64,000 nt of DNA from NBLH01 sp050296515 (GCA_050296515.1 JBNKRJ010000021.1:1-64000), one strand, 5' to 3'; shown: positions 35,021-44,407, numbered from the stretch's first letter. Notes: generated by a model not told the origin, from the sequence alone. Numbers and translations are program-made.

Positions 35021-35717
35021 GATGCTCTGTTTTAGTTAATTAAGCGTTTTAGATAAAAATGAAGCACCAAAGATTTGTTTACCTGTTGAAATCAAATTTG
35101 TTATTGCCCAATAAAAACTTCTTTCAGTAGTATGTTCCTTAATAGGTAGGTGACAAAGTTAATTGTCAAAATATAACTCAAAGTTACGACTTGAAGAGAT
35201 TGAAGTCAAGTTTATTAAATGAAACACCTGTCATGTATCAAGTTTATTTAACTTGGATCCAAAATACTTGAAGTTGATAACTACTAACAATGCAAAGCAT
35301 ACTTATTGCAGAGCCACTTTAGCAAGTCAAAGCCCCCCTGATGGTCCGAGCATAGCAATGCCGCACTAGTTAGAGTTTACTCGCTATCGCTGCGCGAGAA
35401 CTTATCTCATGACCGCAGGGAGTAATAGTTTTCAACTCGGACTCTGTGAATGCAGGCCATCAAAGCGATGGGTTAAACTATTATGTTAGGAGTTTTGTAA
35501 ATGTTGTAATAATTGCCTTTCAGGCAAAGTCCGAGCAACATGCTCGAACCAGCGGAGGCTAAATCCTATTATTTCCCCATCGCTACCGCACGAATCCTTT
35601 CGTGTGGTAATAAAATAAGGAAAGTTAATAGCAAACTTTTTACTTAAAAAAAACCACGCGATGAAATCGCGCGGCAGCAACAGGGTAAATTACAAGCAAA
35701 TTACAACTCAAAAAATC
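35021..35717. other. Gene-free region with decayed and fresh repeats
   Basis: No gene is seen. The first part may hold the lipoprotein promoter. Bases ~35225-35335 repeat text found near 31150-31280 (AAGTTTATTTAACTT, TTTAGCAAGTCAAAG). Bases 35385-35405 contain a CTCGC...GCGCGAG hairpin. The composite REP repeat at 35572-35693 is listed separately. Confidence 0.5.
35572..35693. repeat. Composite REP repeat (BIME-like), copy 1
   Basis: 122 bp bounded by two inverted REP hairpins: GCTACCGCACGAATCCTTTC on the left and CCACGCGATGAAATCGCGCGG on the right, joined by an A-rich ~45-bp linker containing AATAGCAAACTTTTTACTT. It matches 36509-36630 at all but about three positions. Confidence 0.92.
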
Positions 35718-36398
35718 TCATCCTACATTGTATTTTACTTTCCAATAATTTATTTCTTCTTTCGCAATATTTAGTTCTTCTGTAAGCAATAAGTTATCAA
35801 TCTCAGTACATTCCAGCTTATTTTCTATCGGATTTGCTAAATTATCATCGTTGGCAGTGTTTCTATCTAAAGACAGTGATATGACAAGTGAAAACTCGAT
35901 ACTGCTCTCTTTTTCATTAAGCTTGAAATTCCAGTTTCTATTATTTATTCGTCTCATTTTAATAATTCCCAAACGGTTTATTGGCGAGTTCAAATCTTCA
36001 CAACTAAAACTGGTGATTTTTTTTAAATATATTTTTTTTAATTCCTTTGCTGTTAACTGGTATCTATTCAAGTAATTTAATGCTTTGGCAATTTTTATTG
36101 CATGCTTTTTTTCCGGAATCATTGCTGAAACAAGTACTTTAAAATATTGCTCGTATTGACCAAAAATAATTTTGGCTGGCAAAGGTGAGATCTCCCTAAT
36201 TAAACACATTGCTTCTATAGCTATTGGTAATACTCTTCTTTTTTGCTGCTTACTATATTTAAGCAAGGAAATCTCTTTTTCTATATTAATAATACTGTTT
36301 ATTATTATACCCTGATCTATTATTCCTGTATAGTTTATGAAGTACGAGGACTCTATTATGTTAGATTCATTATTAAATTCAGTAGTTTGGATGTGCAT
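35718..36398 (-). CDS. SiaB-like (DUF6272) protein
   Basis: A 226-residue cytosolic protein. Segments SSYFINYTGIIDQGIIINSI, RRVLPIAIEAMCLIREIS, then a beta part and KIAKALNYLNRYQLTAKELK follow the order of SiaB-family (DUF6272) proteins, which are kinase-like partners in biofilm signalling. The usual N-box (ExxQNxxxH) reads EAMCLIREI, with neither Asn nor His, so ATPase activity is doubtful. The C-terminal ~30 residues form an acidic coiled tail. A chemoreceptor lies divergently upstream. It is bracketed by two direct copies of a 122-bp REP composite and is markedly AT-rich. Confidence 0.55.
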   Translation of the reverse strand: MHIQTTEFNNESNIIESSYFINYTGIIDQGIIINSIINIEKEISLLKYSKQQKRRVLPIAIEAMCLIREISPLPAKIIFGQYEQYFKVLVSAMIPEKKHAIKIAKALNYLNRYQLTAKELKKIYLKKITSFSCEDLNSPINRLGIIKMRRINNRNWNFKLNEKESSIEFSLVISLSLDRNTANDDNLANPIENKLECTEIDNLLLTEELNIAKEEINYWKVKYNVG

Positions 36399-36923
36399 AC
36401 TGATAAATAAACTTTTAGGATGAATTTATTTATTACTAAAGTTTGATTGCGAAAACAGGAACCAACTTCTGTAAAGTTGCTAAAATTTAACGAGAAAAAT
36501 AAATCAAATTTCCTCATCGCTACCGCACGAATCCTTTCGTGTGGTAATAGAATAAGGAAAGTCAATAGCAAACTTTTTACTTAAAAAAAACCACGCGATG
36601 AAATCGCGCGGCAGCAACAGGGTAAATTACCTCATAAACAGAATGTTATCGTCTATCAATTTAATCGGGTTATAAAAAGATGTATACTCTATCTTGAAAA
36701 TATTGCCTGGATTATTTAAAAGAGAAGCAACAAAAACCATATGTAAAAAATAGTTAACTCTAATCAAACAAAATGGATTGGATATTATAAACTACTTGCA
36801 CTTTGATTCTACGGTAGTTTACACAAACCGCAAATTCGTTATTTCTAATTATAATTTTTAAAAAAGAAATATTTTTTATAACTTAATAAAAGGTTTACTC
36901 TACTAACCAACAAACACACCACA
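36399..36923. other. Divergent spacer with composite repeat copy 2
   Basis: No gene is seen. Copy 2 of the REP composite lies at 36509-36630. The remaining ~290 bases up to the chemoreceptor start are AT-rich and should carry promoters for both divergent genes; I cannot place one with confidence. Confidence 0.5.
36509..36630. repeat. Composite REP repeat (BIME-like), copy 2
   Basis: Same orientation and length as copy 1 at 35572; differences are C/T at the left edge and two transitions in the linker. Both copies continue to GGGTAAATTAC after the right hairpin, so the unit is larger than the two hairpins and was probably duplicated as a block. Confidence 0.92.
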
Positions 36924-38984
36924 ATGAAAAATTTAAATATCTCCTTTAAACTTACCACTATTGGATTAGTAATTGGACTGGTAACCGCAGTATCAATAGG
37001 GCTATTTTCAATTATTTCTTCAAGAAATGCACTTAATGAAGCCAGCTTTGATAAATTAGAAGCACTCTCAAATTTAAAAAAGAAGGCAATAGAAGATTTC
37101 TATAAAAACATTTTTAGGAATATCGAAAGTTATGCAAATTCATTAGATATTCAGGTATTGATAAACGAATTAATTGAATATCACCAATCGGAAGAGTTTG
37201 ATGATAATGATAACTTTAATGTGAATACTGAAGAGTATAATCGTATCTACAACAAGAGATTTAAAAAGATGCAATCATTTATGAAAATAAATGGTTTCTA
37301 CGATGTATTCTTAATATGTCCGAAACATGGACATGTAATGTTTACAGTAGCTAAAGAAAGCGATTTTGGAGCCAACTTGTCTTCAGGAGAGTTAAAAAAC
37401 AGTCATTTAGCAACTACCTGGAAGAAAGTTGTTGAAAAAGAAAAAACTTCAATATCTGATTTACTCAAATATGCACCAAGCAATAATGCCCCGGCCCAGT
37501 TTATTGGAAGCCCTGTTTTTAATAAAGACCATAAACTTACAGCAGTGTTTGCAATACAGGTTCCTGACTCATTAATAAACAACATAATGACAAATCGTTT
37601 AGGGTTGGGAGAAACAGGTGAGTCTTATTTGGTAGGTGAAGACCACTACATGCGTTCGGATTCAAGATTCCAGGAAAACGCTGTACTAAACACAAAAGTA
37701 AATTCAATTGCTGTACAAAAAGTATTTAATGGCCCTTCCGATATTGAAATTGTTCAAGATTACAGAGGTATTGATGTAATTAGTAGTTATGATAAAATAG
37801 ATATTGAAGGACTTAATTGGGCAATTCTAACTGAAATTGATGTTTGGGAAGCTGTACAAGCTTCTGACCATTTACGAAATTCCATTTTGATAGTTTCACT
37901 CATCATTTTTTCAATAATAATAGTTGTATCATTTTTTATAGCCAGAGAATTTACCAAACCAATAAAAACTGCCGTTGAATTTTCTAAAAAAATAGCCGAA
38001 GGAGATTTAACACAGAATATTAAAATTAAACAAAATGATGAGATTGGTATTTTAAGTAAAGCACTGAACAATATGGTTAATAAGCTGCGTAATATTACTG
38101 AGAATATAATTACAGGCTCAAGTGATATGGCAATAGCGAGTCAACAGTTAAGTAGTTCATCCCAGCAAATAAGCCAGGGTGCAAACGAGCAGGCTTCATC
38201 TGTTGAAGAAGTCTCTGCAACAATGGAACAAATAAGTGCAAATATTGAACAAAATTCCAGTAATTCAGAATTAACAAGTACAATAGCTCAAAAGGCTTCA
38301 GCTAAAATGAATGAGGTAAGAAACAGTCTTTCAAATGTGCTTGAATCGAATAAAGCTATTTTTGATAAGATACAAATTATTAATGATATTGCTTTTCAGA
38401 CGAATATCCTGGCACTGAACGCCGCAGTAGAAGCTGCTCGTGCCGGAGAACACGGCAAAGGTTTTGCAGTGGTAGCTTCAGAGGTAAGAAAATTAGCAGA
38501 AAACAGTAAATATGCAGCTAATGAAATAATTGATTTAGCAGAAAAAAGTTTCAGGCTTGCGGAAGAAGCAGGGACAAAAATGATAGAAACTTTGCCGGAA
38601 ATTGAGAAAACAGCAAATTTAGTAAGTGAAATATCTTCAGCGAGTTTAGAACAAAAAAAAGGGACAAACCAGATAAACGGAGCAATACAGCAAATGAACT
38701 CTGTTACCCAACAAAATGCATCATCAAGCGAAGAACTGGCTGCCGGAGCTAAACAACTATCTGGTCAATCGGATCAACTTAAACAGCTAATTTCATTCTT
38801 TAAAGTAAACGGGCAATCATTCTATGAAAATATAACTCCAACAAAAGAGACACAGGTTCCTAAATTTCCTGATAAAGGAGGAAACGGAAACAATAAAACG
38901 GGCGCATCTATAAAAAAACCTGTTGTTAAACTTAATCTTGAAAGTTATAAAAACGAAATAGATACCGAATTTGAAAGCTATTAG
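36924..38984 (+). CDS. Methyl-accepting chemotaxis protein
   Basis: A 686-residue transmembrane chemoreceptor. Helix 1 (about 10-32) and helix 2 (about 320-341, ILIVSLIIFSIIIVVSFFIA) flank a dCache-type periplasmic sensor (residues 35-315). A HAMP domain (about 342-395, FTKPIKTAVEFSKKIAEGDL) and the signalling hairpin follow, with the tip FQTNILALNAAVEAARAGEH near residue 490. A Gly/Asn/Lys-rich tail ends ...ESY. The TAG stop at 38982 lies within the left end of a family E element, so the present C-terminus may have been set by that insertion. No che genes are adjacent. Confidence 0.95.
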   Translation: MKNLNISFKLTTIGLVIGLVTAVSIGLFSIISSRNALNEASFDKLEALSNLKKKAIEDFYKNIFRNIESYANSLDIQVLINELIEYHQSEEFDDNDNFNVNTEEYNRIYNKRFKKMQSFMKINGFYDVFLICPKHGHVMFTVAKESDFGANLSSGELKNSHLATTWKKVVEKEKTSISDLLKYAPSNNAPAQFIGSPVFNKDHKLTAVFAIQVPDSLINNIMTNRLGLGETGESYLVGEDHYMRSDSRFQENAVLNTKVNSIAVQKVFNGPSDIEIVQDYRGIDVISSYDKIDIEGLNWAILTEIDVWEAVQASDHLRNSILIVSLIIFSIIIVVSFFIAREFTKPIKTAVEFSKKIAEGDLTQNIKIKQNDEIGILSKALNNMVNKLRNITENIITGSSDMAIASQQLSSSSQQISQGANEQASSVEEVSATMEQISANIEQNSSNSELTSTIAQKASAKMNEVRNSLSNVLESNKAIFDKIQIINDIAFQTNILALNAAVEAARAGEHGKGFAVVASEVRKLAENSKYAANEIIDLAEKSFRLAEEAGTKMIETLPEIEKTANLVSEISSASLEQKKGTNQINGAIQQMNSVTQQNASSSEELAAGAKQLSGQSDQLKQLISFFKVNGQSFYENITPTKETQVPKFPDKGGNGNNKTGASIKKPVVKLNLESYKNEIDTEFESY

Positions 38985-39217
38985 TGTCATGTCAAGGCTA
39001 ATTTGGGGCTGTATCAAAAGTCTAATTCAATGCAATTTCACTTTCATTTCAACAATAAAAGAGCGTATTTCAACAAGAATGAAAGCAGATTGATTGGATT
39101 GATGCAAGATTGAAAGAAAAATTTATGGCAAAACTAGTTTTGATACAGCCCTAAGTGCACCAGCAAGGTGTTGTCACCTGGCTAATTACCAGGATATCAT
39201 ACCCGACTTTACACTAG
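38981..39217. repeat. Family E element interrupted by a family B element
   Basis: Left arm TTAGTGTCATGTCAAGGCTA, right arm ATATCATACCCGACTTTACA with CTAG, and one CAGGTG hairpin (AGCAAGGTGTTGTCACCTGG, worn) are family E. Between them lies a family B element (39005-39152). Except for these, 38985-39356 shows no gene. Confidence 0.8.
39005..39152. mobile_element. Family B miniature inverted-repeat element, second copy
   Basis: ~148 bp with ends GGGGCTGTATCAAAAG and CTAGTTTTGATACAGCCC. It is in reverse orientation to the copy at 11005 and ~20 bp longer, the extra text being near TTTCAACAATAAAAGAGCG. Shared interior blocks include GATTGATTGGATTGATGCAA and AGAAAAATTTATGGCAAAAC. Confidence 0.78.
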
Positions 39218-39356
39218 GACATTAGTTCCTTCTGTCGCATTAAATATCCTCCCCCAGATTTAAAAACAAGCAAAAAAATCACTAACTTACAGTTAGTTTT
39301 TAAAAGCAAGTAAAAATTAACCTAATAATAAAGCAAATTATTAAAACCATTCACCC

Positions 39357-41864
39357 ATGGCAAAAAAGACCGAATCAACCAAAGCAATGCATACAACTAT
39401 GAAGAAAGAGTGTATTGATGTACGCACAGGTACTGATGTTGAAACCTTAAAACAGGCCATTACCGAACACTTATTTTACGAACAGGGCCGAAATATTGTA
39501 AATGCTTCGCCAAACGATCTGTACTTAGCGGTATCGTATACCGTGCGCGACCGGCTGAAACAGCATGAACACAAAACCATGAATGCTGCGTTTTACGAAA
39601 ATGATGTACGGCTGGTCAGCTACCTTTCGGCCGAGTTTCTGATGGGACCTCAGTTGGGAGCCAACCTGATAGATCTTAATATTTACAATGAAGTAGAACA
39701 GGCATTAAAAGAACTCGGTTTTGATTTGGAAGAAATCATTGCACAGGAAGAAGAACCGGGTTTGGGAAATGGTGGTTTGGGGCGTTTGGCAGCCTGCTTT
39801 ATTGATTCACTTGCTTCTTTAAGCGTTCCAGCTATAGGTTATGGAATAAGATATGAATATGGAATTTTCGATCAAGAAATTCGTGATGGCTGGCAGGTTG
39901 AAAAAACAGATAATTGGTTAAAAAATGGGAATCCGTGGGAAATTGCAAGACCTTCGGATGCCGTAAATGTGAAATTTGGTGGCCGCACGGAATCGTATGT
40001 CGACGACAATGGCCGTACCTTCCGCAGATGGATACCAGATTACCTGGTAAAAGGAATACCTTACGACACTCCTGAAATGGGCTACAAGGTAAATACCTGC
40101 AATTTTCTGCGTTTGTGGAAATCAGAAGCTGAACAGTCCTTTGATTTTTCATCGTTCAACATTGGTGATTACTATAAAGCCGTTGATTACCAGGTGAAAT
40201 CTGAGAATATTTGTAAAGTACTTTATCCTAATGATGAGACCACTGCCGGTAAAAAATTACGGCTTAAGCAACAATATTTCTTTGTTTCATGCTCTTTGCA
40301 GGACATGATGAATTATCATTTGCAATTTGATGGAAAACCTGAGGATTTTCATAAAAGATGGGCCATTCAATTAAACGATACACATCCTGCTATTGCAGTA
40401 GCTGAGTTGATGCGCCTGCTGATGGATGAATATAAATTTAATTGGGACACTGCATGGGAAATTACCTGTAAAACATTCAGTTATACCAACCACACCTTGC
40501 TTCCCGAAGCTTTGGAGAAATGGTCGGTTGGGCTGTTTAGTTATTTGATGCCACGTTTATTGGAAATTATTTATGAAATTAATTATCACTTTTTAAAAAA
40601 AGTAAGTCAACGTTTTCCTGGCGATATTGGCAAATTATCACGCATGTCGATTATTGATGAATCGGGTGAAAAATACGTACGTATGGCAAACCTGGCCTGC
40701 GTGGGAAGTAATGCAATTAATGGAGTGGCTGCGCTGCATACCGAATTGCTCAAAGAACATGTGTTGCACGATTGGGTCGAGATGTTTCCTGGGCGTTTCC
40801 ATAATGTTACAAATGGGGTTACACCACGCCGGTTTGTATTACAAAGTAATCCAGGACTTAGCAAACTCATTTCTGATTCTATTGGAGATACCTGGCCAGC
40901 CCGGCTTAACGAATTGCGTAAACTCGAACCTTTTGCCAATGACGCAGCTTTTAGGGAAAAATTTAGAAATGTAAAACTTGAAAACAAGAAAAACCTGGCA
41001 AAGCTTATCAAAAATAGAACAGGTATTATTGTTGATCCCACTTCCATGTTTGACATTCAGGTAAAGCGCATTCACCAATATAAAAGGCAACATCTTAACG
41101 TTTTAAATATTATCACCCAATATCTTCGTATAAAGCACAATCCGGGCATCGATATTGTTCCCCGCACATTTATATTTGGAGGAAAAGCAGCACCTGGTTA
41201 CTATATGGCCAAGCTCATTATTAAGCTCATAAACTCTGTTGGAGAAGTAATAAATAATGATCCTGATATGAAAGGCCGACTTAAGGTGGTTTTCTTTCCT
41301 GATTTTAATGTTACCAATGCGCAGCCAATATATCCTGCAGCCGATCTTTCGGAACAAATTTCAACTGCAGGAAAAGAAGCCAGTGGAACAGGGAACATGA
41401 AATTCTCGATGAACGGTGCACTTACCATAGGCACTCTGGATGGAGCAAATATTGAAATAAGAGAAGAAGTTGGAGAAGAAAATTTCTTTTTGTTTGGACT
41501 TACTGCTGAACAGGTTGAAGAGACCAAACGCAATGGTTACAATCCGGGTTATATTTATCAGCATAACAATGAATTGCACGAAGTAATCGACCTGATTAGT
41601 TCTGGGCATTTTTCAATTGGCAACAGCGAATTGTTTAAATCCATTACCGATACTTTGTTATGGCACGATCCATATATGCTAATGGCCGATTATCCATTGT
41701 ATATCAAATGCCAGGATTTGGTTTCAAAAACATGGGAAGATCCATCGGAATGGGACAGAATGGCTATTATGAATGTAGCAAGAATGGGCAAATTCTCCTC
41801 AGATCGTTCCATTCGCGATTATTGTGAAAAAATATGGAAGGTAAAACCATTTTTGATTAGGTGA
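39357..41864 (+). CDS. glgP: Glycogen/starch/alpha-glucan phosphorylase
   Basis: An 835-residue pyridoxal-phosphate enzyme that releases glucose-1-phosphate from the ends of alpha-1,4-glucans. The family's full set of motifs is visible: YLSAEFLMGPQLGANLIDLN, GLGNGGLGRLAACFIDSLAS, YGIRYEYGIFDQ, AIQLNDTHPAIAVAELMRLL, FHNVTNGVTPRRF, the DIQVKRIHQYKRQHLN loop and the cofactor site GKEASGTGNMKFSMNG with K682. Length fits bacterial GlgP/MalP (about 800-850). No glg synthesis genes are adjacent, and a hairpin follows the stop. Confidence 0.97.
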   Translation: MAKKTESTKAMHTTMKKECIDVRTGTDVETLKQAITEHLFYEQGRNIVNASPNDLYLAVSYTVRDRLKQHEHKTMNAAFYENDVRLVSYLSAEFLMGPQLGANLIDLNIYNEVEQALKELGFDLEEIIAQEEEPGLGNGGLGRLAACFIDSLASLSVPAIGYGIRYEYGIFDQEIRDGWQVEKTDNWLKNGNPWEIARPSDAVNVKFGGRTESYVDDNGRTFRRWIPDYLVKGIPYDTPEMGYKVNTCNFLRLWKSEAEQSFDFSSFNIGDYYKAVDYQVKSENICKVLYPNDETTAGKKLRLKQQYFFVSCSLQDMMNYHLQFDGKPEDFHKRWAIQLNDTHPAIAVAELMRLLMDEYKFNWDTAWEITCKTFSYTNHTLLPEALEKWSVGLFSYLMPRLLEIIYEINYHFLKKVSQRFPGDIGKLSRMSIIDESGEKYVRMANLACVGSNAINGVAALHTELLKEHVLHDWVEMFPGRFHNVTNGVTPRRFVLQSNPGLSKLISDSIGDTWPARLNELRKLEPFANDAAFREKFRNVKLENKKNLAKLIKNRTGIIVDPTSMFDIQVKRIHQYKRQHLNVLNIITQYLRIKHNPGIDIVPRTFIFGGKAAPGYYMAKLIIKLINSVGEVINNDPDMKGRLKVVFFPDFNVTNAQPIYPAADLSEQISTAGKEASGTGNMKFSMNGALTIGTLDGANIEIREEVGEENFFLFGLTAEQVEETKRNGYNPGYIYQHNNELHEVIDLISSGHFSIGNSELFKSITDTLLWHDPYMLMADYPLYIKCQDLVSKTWEDPSEWDRMAIMNVARMGKFSSDRSIRDYCEKIWKVKPFLIR

Positions 41865-41880
41865 TATTTTGATATCAAAA

Positions 41881-41965
41881 TGAATAACGATTAACGATTT
41901 TTGATTTTGGAAGACCCGGGTTTGAATGGATACTTGGAAATTCATCATTCGTTAATCAATATTCA
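41881..41965. terminator. Inverted repeat after glgP
   Basis: TGAATAACGATTAACGA (41881-41897) and TTCGTTAATCAATATTCA (41948-41965) pair around a ~50-base loop. The motif GAATAACGATTAACGA is a typical dispersed Bacteroidota intergenic palindrome and could help end glgP transcription, although there is no U tract. Confidence 0.45.
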
Positions 41966-42125
41966 TTATTTCTACCTTTTAAGTTTAGTAAAGTAGTATA
42001 ATCCTTCTCAAATTTATATATCCTCACCGTTTTCACTTGATTTGACAATTTTATCTTGTCTAATAGTTGAAAATTGGCACTAAATACCTTCTCTTTTTTA
42101 GAATAAATTCAAATAAGCAATTTCG

Positions 42126-42371
42126 TTGGAAATAAACGATTTAATTAATAAATTTAATAGACTATTCATAAATCGAGCAAATATGGGACAAAAATTGCTA
42201 AAAATGTATGATCAGGCTAAAGAAGTGGGTGGTTTCTCCGCACAAATGCGCTTGGCCATTCTTACTAAAATTCCTGCACCAAAAGCAGAGAACATTGAAG
42301 ATTCATCCGAAAATATAAGAATCTTCAGCAATGCATTGAATACCATCCGAGAAGAATACAAAAATAAATAA
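42126..42371 (+). CDS. Small protein upstream of the [FeFe]-hydrogenase-like gene
   Basis: An 81-residue, helical, soluble protein starting at TTG (42126), with an in-frame ATG at residue 20 (MGQKLLKMYDQAKEVGGFS) as an alternative. It contains AQMRLAILTKIPAPKAENIE and a Lys-rich end. I do not recognise a family. It ends 17 bases before the hydrogenase-like gene and is almost certainly cotranscribed with it, so it may be a partner or regulator of that protein. Confidence 0.6.
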   Translation: MEINDLINKFNRLFINRANMGQKLLKMYDQAKEVGGFSAQMRLAILTKIPAPKAENIEDSSENIRIFSNALNTIREEYKNK

Positions 42372-42388
42372 CCAATCCAAAAAAGGAG

Positions 42389-43732
42389 ATGCAAAGCATG
42401 AATACAACTTACGATTTGCCGGAAATTATTACTGTTGATGAAGAAAAATGTACAAACTGCCATAGGTGTATTGGAGTATGCCCGGTAAAATATTGTAATA
42501 ACGCTTCGGATACTAAAAAAGGGATAGTAGTAAATGCGAATCTTTGCATAGCTTGTGGTGCTTGTATTAAAGCATGTACACACAATGCACGAGGATATAT
42601 TGACGACACGGAACGGTTTATTGAAGATTTAAAAAATGGTGAGAAGATTGCAGCGCTTGTTGCTCCTGCTGTTGGAGTGAACTTCCCAAACCAGTTGAAT
42701 TATCTGCTGGGGTGGTTAAAAAGTATAGGAGTTGCAATGAATTTTGATGTTTCATTTGGGGCCGAAATCACCACATATCAATATCTAAAGGTAATTGAAG
42801 CCGGGGGCAAAACCCCTGTTATTGCTCAGCCTTGCCCCAGTGTGGTTTCATATATTGAGTTGTACAAACCAAGTTTATTACCATATCTTGCACCAACAGG
42901 AAGCCCTACCATGGATATGGCAGCATGGGTACATAAAAATCATCCAGGTTATAAATTAGCTTTTATAAGTCCTTGTACAGCAAAAAAACGTGAAGCAGAG
43001 GATCCGAATACTAAAGGAATGGTTTCTTACAATGTTACCGTTGCAAAACTGAAAGATTACTTGGAAAAGTATCATATAAACATTGAAGATGTTGAACCAA
43101 CTGAATTTGACGGTCCTATGGAAGCAGAAAAAGGACTACTGTATTCTCAGCCGGGTGGCTTATTTGAGACCTTTAAAAGATACAATAAACCCTTAAAAAT
43201 AAACCAGGTGCGAGTAACAGAAGGATTAACTATTTACGAAGAATATTTTGAAGAATTGGAAGATGAAATCAATCGCGGGGAATGCGATGTTGTGGTGGTT
43301 GATGTTTTGAATTGTGAACATGGTTGTAATAGAGGCACGGGAACAAGGTACAATGAAAGAACAACGGATGATGTATTGAAAACACAAGCAGAAAGGTTTG
43401 AAAAACATAAAAATGAGTTCTACAATGATGAAGAACAATTAGAAAAGCTTGAAAATCTGCTGAAAAGTATGTCCGAGATTGACTTCTCGAGAAGATATAC
43501 AGATAAATCGGCGCATTTTAGGAGGTTACAAGATCCCTCAAATGAGATGATTGATGTAATAAACCAACAAATGGGAAAGTTTGAACAAAAAGATTCAAGA
43601 AATTGTGGTGCCTGTGGTTATCTGTCATGCGAGAAAATGACCAAAGCAGTACTTAATGAATTATATCGACCTCAGCAATGCAATCATTTTCTCGAAAAAT
43701 ACTATTTAGAAAATTCAGGGGATATCGGTTAA
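42389..43732 (+). CDS. Divergent [FeFe]-hydrogenase-like iron-sulfur protein
   Basis: A 447-residue protein with two ferredoxin clusters (CTNCHRCIGVCPVKYC and CIACGACIKAC), the Fe-hydrogenase large-subunit domain and a C-terminal cluster domain (CGACGYLSCEKM with a later Cys). The H-cluster loops are reduced: L1 is QPCPS (C149; catalytic TSCCP has Cys where P148 sits), L2 SPCTAKKRE (C196), L3 NCEHGCNRG (C309, C313). The four cluster ligands remain but the proton-relay Cys is gone, as in putative sensory (group C/D) members. It probably senses redox or H2 rather than producing it. ATG at 42398 is an alternative start. Confidence 0.85.
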   Translation: MQSMNTTYDLPEIITVDEEKCTNCHRCIGVCPVKYCNNASDTKKGIVVNANLCIACGACIKACTHNARGYIDDTERFIEDLKNGEKIAALVAPAVGVNFPNQLNYLLGWLKSIGVAMNFDVSFGAEITTYQYLKVIEAGGKTPVIAQPCPSVVSYIELYKPSLLPYLAPTGSPTMDMAAWVHKNHPGYKLAFISPCTAKKREAEDPNTKGMVSYNVTVAKLKDYLEKYHINIEDVEPTEFDGPMEAEKGLLYSQPGGLFETFKRYNKPLKINQVRVTEGLTIYEEYFEELEDEINRGECDVVVVDVLNCEHGCNRGTGTRYNERTTDDVLKTQAERFEKHKNEFYNDEEQLEKLENLLKSMSEIDFSRRYTDKSAHFRRLQDPSNEMIDVINQQMGKFEQKDSRNCGACGYLSCEKMTKAVLNELYRPQQCNHFLEKYYLENSGDIG

Positions 43733-44066
43733 TTTTTTTAGCTCCGCAATTATCCAAAACAACTCTATAAAGCTGTAGTCATCCCAAAATGGCTGAGATT
43801 TCCATAGTTTACTTCACTCGACCATAATTATTGTATCTAAACAATGCAGAATTATTCTTGATAAAATCCATGAAATTTTTAGTAAAAACAACTAGTGTTA
43901 AGTCAATTTTGATATGACACCAGTTAAAATTGATTTAAGTCATTCTACTAATCTTACTTTTTCATAGCTTTGTCGCCTAAATAGATATTAGAACTTAGAA
44001 GTTAGAAATTAGCTGTAAATTCATAAAAAACCAAGTTCCAATATCGAATTTCTAATTTCAAAAAAA
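43733..44066. other. Spacer between the hydrogenase-like gene and citD
   Basis: No gene is seen. A family E remnant occupies 43892-43953. Bases 43990-44060 carry TTAGAACTTAGAAGTTAGAA and AATTTCTAATTTC, a dispersed AT-rich motif partly repeated near 15572. This spacer must contain the citrate lyase operon promoter; none stands out. Confidence 0.5.
43892..43953. repeat. Family E remnant, short form
   Basis: CTAGTGTTAAGTCAATTTTG followed by ATATGACACCAG and an inverted AAAATTGATTTAAGTCATT. It has the family E left end and an inverted partner but no CAGGTG hairpins. Confidence 0.6.
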
Positions 44067-44363
44067 ATGGAAGTAAAAAAAAGGGCTCAGGCCGGAAGTT
44101 TTGAATCGAGCGATATTCTGGTAATTATTGAACCAGTTGAGGCAAAAACCGGTAGAATTATTGAAATGGATTCATCCGTTAAGTTGCAATTTGGCGACAA
44201 TATCATGACCGAGATTAATAATGTACTTGACAAGTTCAAAGTTAAAGATGTAAAAGTAATTGCCCAGGATAAGGGAGCCTTGCACCCTACAATTTGTGCC
44301 AGGGTAGAAACTGCACTGAAACGCTCAATAGGCATTGAAGAAGGGACTTTATTATCTGAATAA
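44067..44363 (+). CDS. citD: Citrate lyase acyl carrier protein (gamma subunit)
   Basis: A 98-residue acyl carrier subunit of citrate lyase, which splits citrate into acetate and oxaloacetate. The conserved AQAGSFESSDILVIIEP carries S14, the serine that takes the phosphoribosyl-dephospho-CoA arm. The closing part reads VIAQDKGALHPTICARVETA, typical of CitD. It heads the operon citD-E-F-XG-C; a hairpin lies between it and citE. Confidence 0.96.
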   Translation: MEVKKRAQAGSFESSDILVIIEPVEAKTGRIIEMDSSVKLQFGDNIMTEINNVLDKFKVKDVKVIAQDKGALHPTICARVETALKRSIGIEEGTLLSE

Positions 44364-44379
44364 AAATATTTAATAGTGG

Positions 44380-44407
44380 GGCCTGGCAGGTTTTTACTTG
44401 TCAGGTC
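44380..44407 (+). terminator. Hairpin between citD and citE
   Basis: GGCCTGGCAGGT and ACTTGTCAGGTC pair around a TTTT loop, 17 bases after the citD stop and 16 before citE. It has no clean U tract. A processing or attenuation site that keeps carrier protein in excess over the large subunits is plausible, but unproven. Confidence 0.5.

Noticed and set aside
35385..35405. CTCGC...GCGCGAG hairpin as another REP
   Set aside because: It lacks the GCTRCC and YGTGG flanks of the RAYT-linked hairpin, so I do not count it in that family.
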